Of a stretch of 64,000 nt of DNA, positions 25,744 through 35,394 are shown piece by piece. The position numbers and the translations under genes were made by a program. The stretch's first letter is position 1; every line of letters begins with the position of its first letter. The notes beneath the pieces are model-generated. The model ran no database searches. It was not told the origin of the DNA and worked only from the letters and a program-made list of their open reading frames with translations. The stretch comes from Pedobacter sp. W3I1 (GTDB taxonomy: Bacteria; Bacteroidota; Bacteroidia; Sphingobacteriales; Sphingobacteriaceae), in the NCBI RefSeq assembly GCF_030816015.1, contig NZ_JAUSXN010000001.1, positions 3,038,001-3,102,000 of the forward strand. The letters run 5' to 3'.

Positions 25744-28166
25744 ATGCTCAAATTTCGGCTGATCCTTTTCCTTTTAATTGCTGGTTGCGGTTTTGCTATA
25801 GCTCAGCCTTTAGTTAGAGTTTCGGGGATAGTTTATAGCGATGAAAAGTTGCCATTGTCTCAGGTTACCGTTATCGTTCTCGGACAGGCGCAATCAACAG
25901 TTACAGATGAATTTGGTGTATATACCATTTATTCAAAATCTAAAACATTTAGCATTAAATATTCGCTTCTGGGTTATCAACCTCAAACGATAAAGTTTAA
26001 TGAGCGCTCAGGGTCGCGGATTACCAAACAGGTAAATTTAATACCCAATATTAATGAATTAGAGCAGGTTAACATTACCAATAAACAGAATCAGCTAAGT
26101 AATACCACTACCATTAATATTGCAGATGTTTCATCAATGCCATTGGTTTCCGGCAATTTTGAAACCATGCTCAAAACGCTGCCTGGTGTATCTACAAATA
26201 ACGAATTAAGTGCCCAATATAGCGTTCGGGGAGGCAACTTTGATGAAAATCTGATTTACATAAACGATGTAGAAATTAACCGGCCAGTGTTGATCCGCAA
26301 CGGACAGCAGGAAGGGTTAAGTTTTATCAATTCAGATCTGGTGAGTAAAGCAAAATTCTCTGCAGGTGGCTTTGAAGCGAAATACGGTGATAAACTTTCA
26401 TCGATTTTAGATATCAGGTATGATAAGCCCGATAGTAATCAAACTATTTTTAGTACCAGTCTTTTAAATACCTCGTTAACTACTAAAAAAGATATTCAAA
26501 AACAGCTTTCTTTTGGCTGGTTTACGCTATAAAAACAATTCGAGCGTATTGATTAAACAGGATGAAAAGGGGAGTTACAGTCCAAATTTTGCCGATGCTC
26601 AGTTCTTATATCAATATGATTTTTCATCAAAATTAAATATCAGTTTTTTAGGGAGCTTTAACCTCGGTCAGTTTAAATTGGTGCCTACCAACAGGGAAAC
26701 TCAGTTTGGGACTTTGAGCACAACATTAAGGTTAAATGTTGATTATACCGGACAAGAGATTGATGATTACCAAACTGCAGGCAGTGCCGTTACCGCTACC
26801 TATTCACCTAAACCAAACCTGGTAATCAAGTTTATAAACAGTTATTTTAGTACGATTGAAAGAGAACGTTTCGATATCAACGGCAGTTATATTTTTGATG
26901 AAGTGGACAATACTTTTTCAGGTGAAAATTTTGGCGTGATCAATAAAAACAGGGGTATTGGCAGTTATTATAATTATGGAAGAAATAGTTTTAAATACCC
27001 AAATCTTTGCTTCTGAAATAAAAGTAGATCAGAATTTTAACAATCATGTTTTTTCCTGGGGTTTAAAATTCGATAATTCGAAATATAACGACCAATTGAA
27101 CGAGTACAATTACACTGATTCTGCGGGTTTTATTTTACCGGACAATTCGAAAAACATTATTTTGCAAAATGTGATTAACATGCAAAATAATATCGACATC
27201 AAAAACTACAGTACCTATATTCAGGATAGTTATTCGCTTTCAAATTCGGCAGAACTGCAATTAGGGGCTCGCGCTACATACAGTTCGTTAAGCAAACAAT
27301 TGCTCATCAGTCCGAGGATGCTAATTGCTTACCGCCCCAATTCGAACAATAAAATTTTAAGGTTTTCTGCCGGTGTTTATAAACAACCGCCTTCCTACAG
27401 AACCATTCGTGATTTTTCGGGCGTGCTCAATATCAATCAGAAGGCACAAAGTTCTTATAACACTTCATTGGGTTATGAATATGCGTTTGATGCCTTTGGA
27501 ACAAGATTGAAGTTTACTTCTGAAGCTTACTTTAAATATTCAGATCGATTAATTCCTTATAAAATCGATAATCTGAGAATTAAATACCTGGCGAATGAAG
27601 TGTCGCGTGGTTACGCTTATGGTGCAGATTTTAGTATTGGCGGCGAGTTTGTTAAAGATCTGGTTTCTTATTTCAGAATGTCGGTAATGCATGCCAATGA
27701 AGATATTATTGATGATAGTTATGTTCAAAATGGAACGACAATTTATCCGGGTTATTTAAAACGACCAACAGATCAACGCCTGAATTTTTCCATATTTTTT
27801 CAGGACAGGCTGTTGAATAGCCCGACATATAAAGTACACCTTAATGCACTTTATGGTTCTCGTTTACCAATTGGACCATCGCAAACACCAAGATATTTGG
27901 ATAAGTTTTTTATCCCATCGTATAAGCGTGTAGATATCGGTTTTTCCAAAGATTTTCTTGATGACGCCGCACTACACAAACCTAAATTCCTGGACAAAAA
28001 TTTCAGTTCAGTTATTCTTTTTTTCGAGGTTTTTAATATGCTGAATATCGATAATACTGTTTCTTACTTATGGCTGAAAGATGTAGATAATGTACAGTAT
28101 GCAATTCCTAATTATTTAACAGGTAGGCAGTTTAACCTGAAATTGATTGTGAAGTTGAAAAACTAA
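25744..28166 (+). pseudogene. TonB-dependent outer-membrane receptor, broken into three frames
   Basis: The first frame (to 26532) encodes a signal peptide, a carboxypeptidase-like beta-sandwich domain (VSGIVYSDEKLPLSQVTVIV) and the plug (FETMLKTLPGVS, YSVRGGNFDENLIYINDVEI). The barrel continues in the +1 frame from about 26513 (LAGLRYKNNSS) to 27016, and again in the next +1 frame (NTQIFASEIKVDQNF) to 28166, ending in a normal barrel C-terminus (GRQFNLKLIVKLKN). Both breaks are cured by removing one T from a TTTT run (26511-26514 and 26989-26992). About 807 residues when rejoined. It lacks a SusD neighbour, so the substrate is unknown. Confidence 0.88.
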
Positions 28167-28235
28167 GTTTCGTCAACTGCAAACCGCTAATTGTCAGTTG
28201 CCAACTTATCTGGGCGTTACCCAATCCCGTGAAAT

Positions 28236-28670
28236 ACCTATCGTGTGGACACATCTTTTTGAGGTTAATTTTTTAGGCGTTTTGCTAGCTTCCTCAAATA
28301 ACACAATGTTTTAACCGAAGAACGCCGTCAATCCCAAGGGCCCGAGAAATCAAAAAAACAGTTGCAGGAAAGAACAGATAGTACTACCAAACCTAAAACG
28401 AAGTGCCGCTGTTTTTTTGATGCGTGTAGGATTGTGTAAAAGGCCCATTGCTGGATTGACAGAGCGCTTTGGGTACTTTGGCGCTCCAAAGTACCATGCC
28501 CCGCGGCAAAGAGCGGAAAATAATAAACATTTTTGTACTTAAAACGACAGTTCTTTGAATCGAGCTCGTTAGTAGCAAAAAAAGATGCTGAACTAAATTC
28601 AGCATGGCGATTGCCTTAGCCAAGAGGCAAAAATAAATTTAGATTTAAAACATGTGTCCACACGATAGGT
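28236..28670. mobile_element. MITE-like non-coding element with 19-bp perfect terminal inverted repeats
   Basis: The left end ACCTATCGTGTGGACACAT (28236-28254) and right end ATGTGTCCACACGATAGGT (28652-28670) are exact inverted copies. GAAAT flanks both ends directly (28231-28235 and 28671-28675), a likely target-site duplication; the match extends to TGAAATA if the A/T end bases are counted. Inside are two strong stems, ATCAAAAAAACAG/CTGTTTTTTTGAT (28349-28361/28409-28421) and GGTACTTTGG/CCAAAGTACC (28472-28495), plus a dispersed repeat fragment at 28586. It encodes no credible protein, so it would need a transposase from elsewhere. Confidence 0.75.
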
Positions 28671-29004
28671 GAAATACGAGAAAGGGCCAGGCTTTTCAGG
28701 GCTACGCTTCGCTCCGGTACCAATGAAGGATTGGCACTAAACCCTTACAATCCCTAACGCGAATCAATCGCATTAAATAAGATCTCACAGATTTTATCAA
28801 TCAAGCATGTCAATCGCTCTATTTAGCCAGGTAAAACCAAAATAAATCAAGTGTTTCCAGTTAAACGATTTAATTACAAAAACTGCAATAAATTAATCAA
28901 TTTTCTACTTTTTTTTAACAAAATTTAATTTTTTATGTTACGATTTTATGGGCATAACTCCTTTAAAAATTTTACATTTACGCCATAAAACATTATATAA
29001 TAAG
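28671..29004. other. Non-coding gap before serC
   Basis: Begins with the right target duplication of the element and repeat-like sequence (GGGCTACGCTTCGCTCCGGT), then AT-rich sequence. TACATTTACG at 28974 resembles a -7 box with one mismatch. No gene or strong hairpin seen. Confidence 0.5.
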
Positions 29005-30078
29005 ATGAAGCATAATTTTGGCGCAGGCCCTTGTATTTTACCTCAAGAAGTGTTTAAACAAGCAGCTCAGGCTGTTTTAGATTTTAACGATGGATTATCA
29101 ATTTTAGAAATTTCGCACAGAACAACCGAATTTGAGGCAGTTGTTGCTGAAGCTGATAAGTTGGTAAAGGAATTATTAAATGTGCCGTCGGGTTATTCCG
29201 TTTTATTTTTACAAGGTGGTGCAAGTTTACAGTTTGCTATGGTTCCGATGAACTTATTGGGCGATGGACAAACAGCGAGTTATTTAGATACTGGTGTTTG
29301 GGCAACCAAGGCATTAAAAGAAGCTAAGTTTATCGGCAATGTAAATGTGGTTGCTTCTTCTAAAGATGCAAACTATACTTTTATTCCAAAGGATTTTGAA
29401 ATCCCTGCTGATAGTGCTTATTTCCACTATACTTCAAACAATACTATTTACGGAACTGAGCTTTTCGAAGTACCTAAAACAAATGTCCCGGTTGTTTGCG
29501 ATATGTCTTCTGATATTATGAGCCGTGTAATTGATGTTTCTCAATTCGATTTAATTTATGCCGGAGCTCAAAAAAATGTAGGTCCTGCTGGTTTAACCAT
29601 TGCTATTGTTAAGAATGAAGTTTTAGGTAAAATTGACCGTAAAATTCCATCAATGTTGAACTACCAATCACATATCGATAATGATTCAATGTACAATACA
29701 CCTCCGGTTTTCTCCATTTATGTAGCTTTATTAAACCTTCGTTGGTTAAAATCGAAAGGTGGCGTTGCTGAGATTGAAAAGGAAAATAAACAAAAAGCTG
29801 AAGCGCTTTACAGAGAGATAGATCGTAATCCGTTGTTTAAAGGGACCTGTGCAGTTGAAGACCGTTCAAGAATGAATGTTTGTTTCGTGATGGAAAATCC
29901 TGAATTGGAAAAACCATTTTTGAAATATGCTGAGGAGCAAGGTATTGTTGGTATTAAAGGACATAGAAGTGTTGGTGGTTTCCGTGCTTCGATGTATAAT
30001 GCATTGCCAATTACAAGCGTACATGCTTTAGTAGATGCCATGCAGTTATTTGAAGAACAACAAGCAAAAGCAAATTAA
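29005..30078 (+). CDS. serC: Phosphoserine aminotransferase
   Basis: A 357-residue PLP enzyme starting at 29005 ([13 protein letters not shown], the family N-terminus); an ATG 19 codons upstream precedes a non-conserved stretch. The PLP lysine is in [14 protein letters not shown], and the C-terminus [20 protein letters not shown] is diagnostic. It converts 3-phosphohydroxypyruvate to phosphoserine, working directly after SerA, whose gene follows 62 bases downstream. Confidence 0.96.
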   Translation: MKHNFGAGPCILPQEVFKQAAQAVLDFNDGLSILEISHRTTEFEAVVAEADKLVKELLNVPSGYSVLFLQGGASLQFAMVPMNLLGDGQTASYLDTGVWATKALKEAKFIGNVNVVASSKDANYTFIPKDFEIPADSAYFHYTSNNTIYGTELFEVPKTNVPVVCDMSSDIMSRVIDVSQFDLIYAGAQKNVGPAGLTIAIVKNEVLGKIDRKIPSMLNYQSHIDNDSMYNTPPVFSIYVALLNLRWLKSKGGVAEIEKENKQKAEALYREIDRNPLFKGTCAVEDRSRMNVCFVMENPELEKPFLKYAEEQGIVGIKGHRSVGGFRASMYNALPITSVHALVDAMQLFEEQQAKAN

Positions 30079-30140
30079 GGATTAATTATAACTGCAGATT
30101 ATCGATGCAATCGTTTTAATCTGTGCAATCATAAATAACA

Positions 30141-31091
30141 ATGATTAAGATATTAGCAAACGATGGGATTGATCCGATCGGAAAAGAATTATTAGAAAAA
30201 GCAGGTTTCCAGGTTGATACTGAAACCGTACCTCAGGATCAATTAGCAGAAGCTTTAAAAAACTACGATGCCATTACTGTTCGTAGTGCAACAAAAGTTA
30301 GAAAAGAATTAATTGATGCTGTACCCAATATCAAGTTAATTGGTAGAGGTGGCGTAGGTATGGATAATATCGATGTAGAATATGCACGCAGCCAGGGGAT
30401 TAACGTGGTAAACACGCCAGCTGCATCTTCATTATCTGTTGCCGAATTGGTGTTTTCTCACTTATTTACCGGTATCAGATTTTTACAGGATGCTAACCGT
30501 AAAATGCCTGTAGAAGGTTCAACCCAATTCAATAACCTTAAAAAAGCTTATGCTAAAGGAACGGAGTTAAGTGGTAAAACCATTGGTATTATCGGTTTTG
30601 GTCGTATCGGTCGCGCAACAGCAAAAGTGGCATTGGGTTTAGGTATGAATGTTTTGGCTTACGATTTATATCCTTCTGAATCAGAAATCACATTAGAATT
30701 TCAGGGTGGAAAATCAGTAAGTATTCCAATTAAAACGGTTTCATTAGACGAAGTAATTACAGGAAGTGATTTCTTTAGTTTACACACTCCATTTGCTGAT
30801 AAACCGATTTTAGGAGCAGAAGAATTTGCTAAGATGAAAAATGGAGTAGGTATTGTAAACTGTTCTCGTGGTGGCACAATTGACGAGCCAGCTTTAATTG
30901 AAGCACTAAATTCTGGTAAAGTTTCTTTCGCTGGTTTAGATGTTTTCGATAACGAACCAACACCATTGGCAGAAATTTTAACACACCCTAAAATCTCCCT
31001 AACACCACATATTGGTGCATCAACCAACGAAGCACAAGAACGTATCGGCACGGAATTGGCAACGTTGATTATCGAGCATTTTAAGAAATAA
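30141..31091 (+). CDS. serA: D-3-phosphoglycerate dehydrogenase (short form)
   Basis: A 316-residue D-isomer-specific 2-hydroxyacid dehydrogenase. The NAD motif GIIGFGRIGRATAK is near residue 150, the catalytic Arg in VNCSRGG, and the His in LTPHIGAST. The C-terminal regulatory ACT domain of long SerA is absent, as in many Bacteroidota, so serine feedback through ACT is not expected. Forms a serine-biosynthesis pair with serC. Confidence 0.93.
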   Translation: MIKILANDGIDPIGKELLEKAGFQVDTETVPQDQLAEALKNYDAITVRSATKVRKELIDAVPNIKLIGRGGVGMDNIDVEYARSQGINVVNTPAASSLSVAELVFSHLFTGIRFLQDANRKMPVEGSTQFNNLKKAYAKGTELSGKTIGIIGFGRIGRATAKVALGLGMNVLAYDLYPSESEITLEFQGGKSVSIPIKTVSLDEVITGSDFFSLHTPFADKPILGAEEFAKMKNGVGIVNCSRGGTIDEPALIEALNSGKVSFAGLDVFDNEPTPLAEILTHPKISLTPHIGASTNEAQERIGTELATLIIEHFKK

Positions 31092-31098
31092 TAAATTT

Positions 31099-31152
31099 GT
31101 CATCCTGAGCTTGTCGAAGGACAATCGTGTTTCGACAGGCTCAACATGACAT
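31099..31152. repeat. Dispersed inverted repeat, GTCATCCTGAGCTTGTCGAA family
   Basis: GTCATCCTGAGCTTGTCGAA and TTCGACAGGCTCAACATGAC pair almost completely, a 20-bp imperfect stem with a short loop. Very similar to 48031-48087. Lies between serA and a small convergent gene and may end transcription. Confidence 0.8.
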
Positions 31153-31156
31153 TCCA

Positions 31157-31303
31157 TTAATCTAACGCATTCGTTAGCACCCAATAGCGGTAACCCAATA
31201 CCCCCTTCTGAAAAGAGGTAAGCTTATTCGGATCTTTTTTATACAGACTTGGTAAAATTGCATGGTTAATTTTAACCAATACTTTAAACAGCGCTTTTTT
31301 CAT
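31157..31303 (-). CDS. Small conserved-looking basic protein (48 residues)
   Basis: Reading from ATG at 31303 gives MKKALFKVLVKINHAILPSL followed by YKKDPNKLTSFQKGVLGYRY and WVLTNALD, then TAA at 31159. The composition (basic N-terminus, amphipathic helix, aromatic GYRYWVL end) is that of a real small protein; I believe short proteins of this kind are found next to each other's genes in Sphingobacteriaceae, but no family name is known to me. Function unknown. Confidence 0.6.
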   Translation of the reverse strand: MKKALFKVLVKINHAILPSLYKKDPNKLTSFQKGVLGYRYWVLTNALD

Positions 31304-31353
31304 AATCTGTTTATTTCTTTAAATTTATAGAGCTGTTAAAATCTATTTGTAAT

Positions 31354-31878
31354 TTAAGAGTTGATTTTAGCGGTTTCATATTGCTGCAGTTTCTTGTTGA
31401 AGAAGTAAAATCCACCTGCCATTACTAAAATCAAAAAGGCAATAATATAGGTTGATAAACCTCCTTTATTCTTTTTATCTAAATCTTCTTTAAGTTGTGC
31501 ATTTTGATCCTGCAATTTTTTAATTGTTTGCATATATTGTTCTATGCGCTGCTGAGAGTTATCCGCAACAGCTACTTTCTGCTGATTCTGCAAATCTTTA
31601 TACTCCATTAACACCTTTAGCTCCTTGAAAATATTGTTATCAGTTAAAACTACCTGACGAAGAATTTCATTGGAATTTTTAATATCACGTTTGGTTTGCC
31701 AGCCAAATATTCCAGTTCGCTGATTTAAACTTTCATCATACTGACCAAATTTGTTACTTCTTTCTACAAGCAACGAATTTACTTTAGCGCGCTGTGCCGC
31801 ATAAGCAGTGCTATCTTGCTGTGCAAATGCATGCAGGTTCAATAATACAATAGTAAGCAGATAAAAGTATTTCTTCAT
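31354..31878 (-). CDS. Hypothetical exported/membrane protein with coiled coil
   Basis: A 174-residue protein: signal peptide (KKYFYLLTIVLLNLHAFAQQ), a helical periplasmic segment, a predicted coiled coil (QQRIEQYMQTIKKLQDQNAQLKEDLDKKNK, about 108-138) and a C-terminal membrane helix (YIIAFLILVMAGGFYFF). It would be anchored by its C-terminus with the coiled coil in the periplasm. Not recognised as a family. It is 50 bases upstream of the 48-residue gene on the same strand. Confidence 0.7.
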   Translation of the reverse strand: MKKYFYLLTIVLLNLHAFAQQDSTAYAAQRAKVNSLLVERSNKFGQYDESLNQRTGIFGWQTKRDIKNSNEILRQVVLTDNNIFKELKVLMEYKDLQNQQKVAVADNSQQRIEQYMQTIKKLQDQNAQLKEDLDKKNKGGLSTYIIAFLILVMAGGFYFFNKKLQQYETAKINS

Positions 31879-32107
31879 GTGATATAAACGTGAAAAGGGT
31901 TGAAGTTGTTTTGGTTGTAAATTTTGTCACTCTGAATTTATTTCAGAGTCTTTTCAACATAGATCAGGCTGTATCATAAGTTGTAATTTTTTCGAGTTTG
32001 TCACGTTGAGCTTGTCGAAACGCTTGGAGAGACTGGAATTGCAATAGTTTACTAGAGTTTTTTCGTTGTCAGATCAATTATTTCGAGAAGCATTACTTGG
32101 CTTTCTT

Positions 32108-32938
32108 TTAAGCAACATTTTTTCTATTACTTAGCATTTCTTCAAATTCTTTTGGAGTCATGTATGCAAGAGTAGAATGCCTTCTTTTTCGGTTATACCA
32201 GACCTCCACATATTCAAATATCGCCAATCTGGCTTGGCTTCTGGTGCGAAAATTTTCGTGGTATACCATTTCTGTTTTCATTGTTTTAAAAAAACTCTCC
32301 GCCACTGCATTGTCCCAGCAGTTACCTTTTCTGCTCATGCTTTGATTTACTGAAAATTTCATCAATTGCTTTCTAAATTCATTACAAGCGTATTGCAATC
32401 CTCTGTCTGAATGAAAAATTAATTCCTGGGTAATCGGACGGTTTCTTATCGCCATTTTCCATGCTGCGATCGTTGTTTGTCCGGCATCCATGGTTTCGCT
32501 AAGCGCCCAGCCAACAATTTTTCTATCTGCCAGGTCCATTACTGTCGTCAGATAAAGCCAGCCTTCACCAGTTCGGATATAAGTAAGGTCAGAGACCCAT
32601 TTTTGGCCAATCTCCGCCGCATAAAAATCTCTGTTAAGAATATTTTCTGCAGGCAGATATAAATGGTCAGGATCAGTAGTCTGCACCCGATATTTATTGC
32701 GGGTAATACTTTTTATGTTTGCTTTCCGCATCAATCTGGCTACTCTTGGTCTAGAAACAAGGATTCCTTGTGCCTTTAATTCTGAGGTTATACGGGGCGC
32801 GCCATAACGGTATTTACTATCCTTGTGAATCTTTTTGATCTGCACCAAAAGTTCAGCCTGATCAATGGACCGCTTACCCAATGGATGTTTCAGCCAGTAA
32901 TAAAAGCCACTACAGCTTACCGCGAACGTTCTACACAT
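32108..32938 (-). CDS. IS3-family transposase OrfB (DDE integrase)
   Basis: 276 residues from the first ATG. Catalytic DDE residues: Asp in KWVSDLTYI, Asp in IFHSDRGLQYA and Glu in NCWDNAVAESFFKTMKTE; N-terminal HTH_21-like YRYGAPRITSEL. The same frame is open upstream through KEHRQIFPVEKMC to the slippery site at 33019-33025, so the natural product is probably an OrfAB fusion made by frameshifting. No inactivating change is seen. Confidence 0.92.
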   Translation of the reverse strand: MCRTFAVSCSGFYYWLKHPLGKRSIDQAELLVQIKKIHKDSKYRYGAPRITSELKAQGILVSRPRVARLMRKANIKSITRNKYRVQTTDPDHLYLPAENILNRDFYAAEIGQKWVSDLTYIRTGEGWLYLTTVMDLADRKIVGWALSETMDAGQTTIAAWKMAIRNRPITQELIFHSDRGLQYACNEFRKQLMKFSVNQSMSRKGNCWDNAVAESFFKTMKTEMVYHENFRTRSQARLAIFEYVEVWYNRKRRHSTLAYMTPKEFEEMLSNRKNVA

Positions 32939-32970
32939 CTTTTCAACAGGAAATATCTGCCGGTGTTCCT

Positions 32971-33261
32971 TTATAAATCCGAATATCTCCCGTCTCCCTT
33001 GGAAAAGATGCCTACCGCCTTTTTTAATATGTCACGTTCTAGCTGTGCCTCTTTAAGCTCCTTTTGAAGCTTATTGATCAGTTTCTGGTCTTCGGTAAGG
33101 TTTACTAAATCTTGTTTAGCTGTTCCTTGCCGTTCCCTCCATTTACTTAGTAGATTAGGGCTTATACCTAATTCTTTTGCAACCTCTTTGATCGATCCAC
33201 GAACCATAGCTAAATCTAAGGCCATTTTTCTAAAGGGTTCATCAAACATTTGTCTGCTCAT
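32971..33261 (-). CDS. IS3-family transposase OrfA (HTH protein)
   Basis: 96 residues: an HTH (VRGSIKEVAKELGISPNLLSKWRER) followed by a leucine-zipper-like coil (DQKLINKLQKELKEAQLERDILKKA). It binds the element ends and is made alone or as the N-terminal part of OrfAB. The slippery heptamer is at codons 80-81. Confidence 0.9.
   Translation of the reverse strand: MSRQMFDEPFRKMALDLAMVRGSIKEVAKELGISPNLLSKWRERQGTAKQDLVNLTEDQKLINKLQKELKEAQLERDILKKAVGIFSKGDGRYSDL
33019..33025 (-). promoter_or_regulatory. Programmed -1 frameshift site A AAA AAG
   Basis: On the minus strand the heptamer is AAAAAAG, aligned to orfA codons as A-AAA-AAG, the classical IS3-family slip. After the shift the frame runs without a stop into orfB (GGRHLFQGRREIFGFIKEHR). 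Confidence 0.75.
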
Positions 33262-33454
33262 ATATTCAAATTTAAAGTTTTAAGTTTAAATCTGACAAAC
33301 AAGACCTCTAGTCAAAGATAGCAACTCCAGACATTTAAACAGGTCCTTCGACAGGCTCAGGATGACAATTTTATATTTTTGATACAGCCTCATGAAAACT
33401 GCTCTTATTCGTTAAATCCAGCTTTAAGCTTTATTCTTTCTGCTTTGGCCTCAA

Positions 33455-34234
33455 TTAAGGATGAAATTCAACCCGAACAATATCACCTAAATGCAAACCC
33501 AATAAGCCACTTGCTTTTCCTTTGTTAATGGCAATTTCCAGGTGGTTACTAATACCGAACAGGCAAAGTTTTTCCCCTTCCTGCACTTCGTTATAATGCC
33601 AGCTCAGTTGGGTGATGGTTTCACTTTTTCTAAAATACAGTGTAAAATCTCTATTCTTCTGGATTTTGGTAAAAAGGTCTTTGGTTATATTGGTAATTAC
33701 ATTGCAAAAAGTATCAATATATACCACGCTTCCGCGAATCACATCCCGTTCGATTACAGGATGTAAAAGCATCTTCTGCTCAATCTCTGCTACAGGTAAA
33801 CCAATGTCTTTCAGTTTGCCACCTTTAGCCAGATGCGTTGCTGCTTTAACAAAAATATCAACCAAAGGGAAGTGTAGATATTTTAAATCCTGCATAATGT
33901 TCAGTTCTACCACATCTTCAGGGATATCATCAAAAAGAAGGGAGAAAATACCGTTATCAGCCCCGACAAAAAAGTGATCGCGATGCTTAATAGCAATGTA
34001 TTTGGTGTTTTCGCTATAAACAGAATCGATACCGATTAAGTGCACCGTATTCTTCGGAAAGTAAGGGTAAGCGTTTTTTAGAACGAAGGCTGCGTACGAA
34101 ATATTAAATGATGGAACCTCGTGGGTAATATCAACTAAATTAACATTAGGCATAAGACTCAACAGACTACCTTTAAGGGCACTCTGGTAAAAATCTTTTG
34201 AACCTAAATCTGTTGTTAAAGTAATTATCCCCAT
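33455..34234 (-). CDS. SAM hydroxide adenosyltransferase (DUF62 family)
   Basis: A 259-residue protein starting MGIITLTTDLGSKDFYQSALKG, the N-terminus of the S-adenosyl-L-methionine hydrolase/chlorinase-fluorinase family. FVGADNGIFSLL and the Asp-rich sites are present. Bacterial members usually hydrolyse SAM to adenosine and methionine using hydroxide; halogenases of the family have an extra loop near residue 100 that cannot be judged here. The first 20 codons of the longer open frame are not conserved-looking. Divergent from phoH. Confidence 0.85.
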   Translation of the reverse strand: MGIITLTTDLGSKDFYQSALKGSLLSLMPNVNLVDITHEVPSFNISYAAFVLKNAYPYFPKNTVHLIGIDSVYSENTKYIAIKHRDHFFVGADNGIFSLLFDDIPEDVVELNIMQDLKYLHFPLVDIFVKAATHLAKGGKLKDIGLPVAEIEQKMLLHPVIERDVIRGSVVYIDTFCNVITNITKDLFTKIQKNRDFTLYFRKSETITQLSWHYNEVQEGEKLCLFGISNHLEIAINKGKASGLLGLHLGDIVRVEFHP

Positions 34235-34337
34235 TAAAAATTCATTATTATTGCTTATTCTTGTGTACAGGCCTAAGCGTCTGCAAATATTCAAATTTTA
34301 ATTAATATACCCCGATAACTTTTTAAAATACTACAGT

Positions 34338-35297
34338 TTGAACGAATTAAAATTAACTCTGGATACCGTAAATCCTGCTCACTTTTGGGGGCCGAATAAC
34401 GAGAATTACGAAATGATTAAAGGTGCTTTCGCGAAGTTGAAACTGGTAGCGAGAGGTAGTGATGTTAAGGTTCTCGGTGATGAACAGGAACTTAAGACTT
34501 TCGAGGATAAGTTTAACCAGCTTATTGCACACCTCGAAAAATATAGCTCACTTACCAATAACGACGTCGAATCTATACTGGGTGCAAAAGCAGCTGGTGT
34601 AGTAAAAAAAGATGTAGAACAACCTACCGGAGGCGGTGGCGAGGTAATTGTTTTTGGTACAAACGGTCTGTTAGTAAAGGCAAGAACTGCAAATCAGCGC
34701 AAAATGGTGAGTAGTATTGCTAAAAACGACATTCTATTTGCCATTGGCCCTGCCGGGACCGGAAAAACATATACCGCCGTAGCACTAGCGGTTAGGGCAT
34801 TAAAGAACAAAGAAATTAAACGGATCATCTTAACCCGACCGGCGGTTGAGGCAGGAGAGAACCTTGGTTTCTTACCAGGCGACTTAAAGGAAAAAATCGA
34901 TCCATATTTACGCCCGCTATACGATGCATTGGACGATATGATTCCTGCTGAGAAATTGAAATTCTATATCGAAAACCGTACGATAGAAATTGCACCTTTG
35001 GCGTTTATGCGCGGACGTACCTTAGATAATTGTTTCGTGATTTTAGATGAGGCTCAAAATGCCACAGATATGCAGTTAAAAATGTTTTTAACCCGTATGG
35101 GGCCAACTGCTAAATTTATCGTTACTGGCGATGTTACACAGATCGATTTACCTAAAAAACAGATGTCGGGATTATTTAATGGCTTAAGGATTTTAGAAGA
35201 TATTAAAGGAATCGATATTATTTACTTAAGCGGGGAAGATGTGGTAAGACATAAATTGGTGAAAGATATCCTGAAAGCTTACGGCGATATTCAGTAG
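34338..35297 (+). CDS. phoH: PhoH-family ATPase (PhoH-like)
   Basis: A 319-residue protein. Walker A GPAGTGKTYTAVALAV is near residue 137, Walker B VILDEAQNAT near 234, and VTGDVTQIDLP follows, all typical of PhoH/YbeZ. The start is TTG at 34338; no ATG occurs upstream in frame and the following residues (NELKLTLDTVNPAHFWGPNNENY) match the family start. YbeZ-type PhoH proteins work with the endoribonuclease YbeY. It is followed by purC. Confidence 0.92.
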   Translation: MNELKLTLDTVNPAHFWGPNNENYEMIKGAFAKLKLVARGSDVKVLGDEQELKTFEDKFNQLIAHLEKYSSLTNNDVESILGAKAAGVVKKDVEQPTGGGGEVIVFGTNGLLVKARTANQRKMVSSIAKNDILFAIGPAGTGKTYTAVALAVRALKNKEIKRIILTRPAVEAGENLGFLPGDLKEKIDPYLRPLYDALDDMIPAEKLKFYIENRTIEIAPLAFMRGRTLDNCFVILDEAQNATDMQLKMFLTRMGPTAKFIVTGDVTQIDLPKKQMSGLFNGLRILEDIKGIDIIYLSGEDVVRHKLVKDILKAYGDIQ

Positions 35298-35394
35298 ATG
35301 AGTTCTGAGTCCGTAGTCTATAGTCTAAATCGACTATGGAGTGTGGACTAAAGACTTTCTGACTTCCGGACTTTTTTCCTATTTTTATCCCCTC

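Larger units (their letters stand above)
31966..33390. mobile_element. IS3-family element within about 100-bp imperfect inverted arms
   Basis: The orfA/orfB transposase genes lie between two inner ends TGTCAGAT (32067-32074) and ATCTGACA (33290-33297), giving a core of 1,231 bp. Outside these, the flanks remain inverted copies of each other out to AGGCTGTATCA (31966-31976) and TGATACAGCCT (33380-33390), with matching blocks such as ACTAGAG/CTCTAGT and a GAGCTTGTCGAA/TTCGACAGGCTC repeat. So the arms are about 109 and 101 bp long. No clear target duplication is seen at either boundary. Either the arms belong to the element, or an IS3 landed in the loop of a large palindromic repeat. Confidence 0.75.

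Noticed and set aside
28393..28623. 76-residue open frame in the MITE-like element
   Set aside because: It runs across the stem-loop segments of the element and a dispersed repeat, without protein-like composition or transposase motifs.
32067..33297. Target-site duplication for the IS3 element
   Set aside because: Flanks at the inner ends (TTTCG / ACAAG) and at the outer ends do not match, so no duplication can be claimed.
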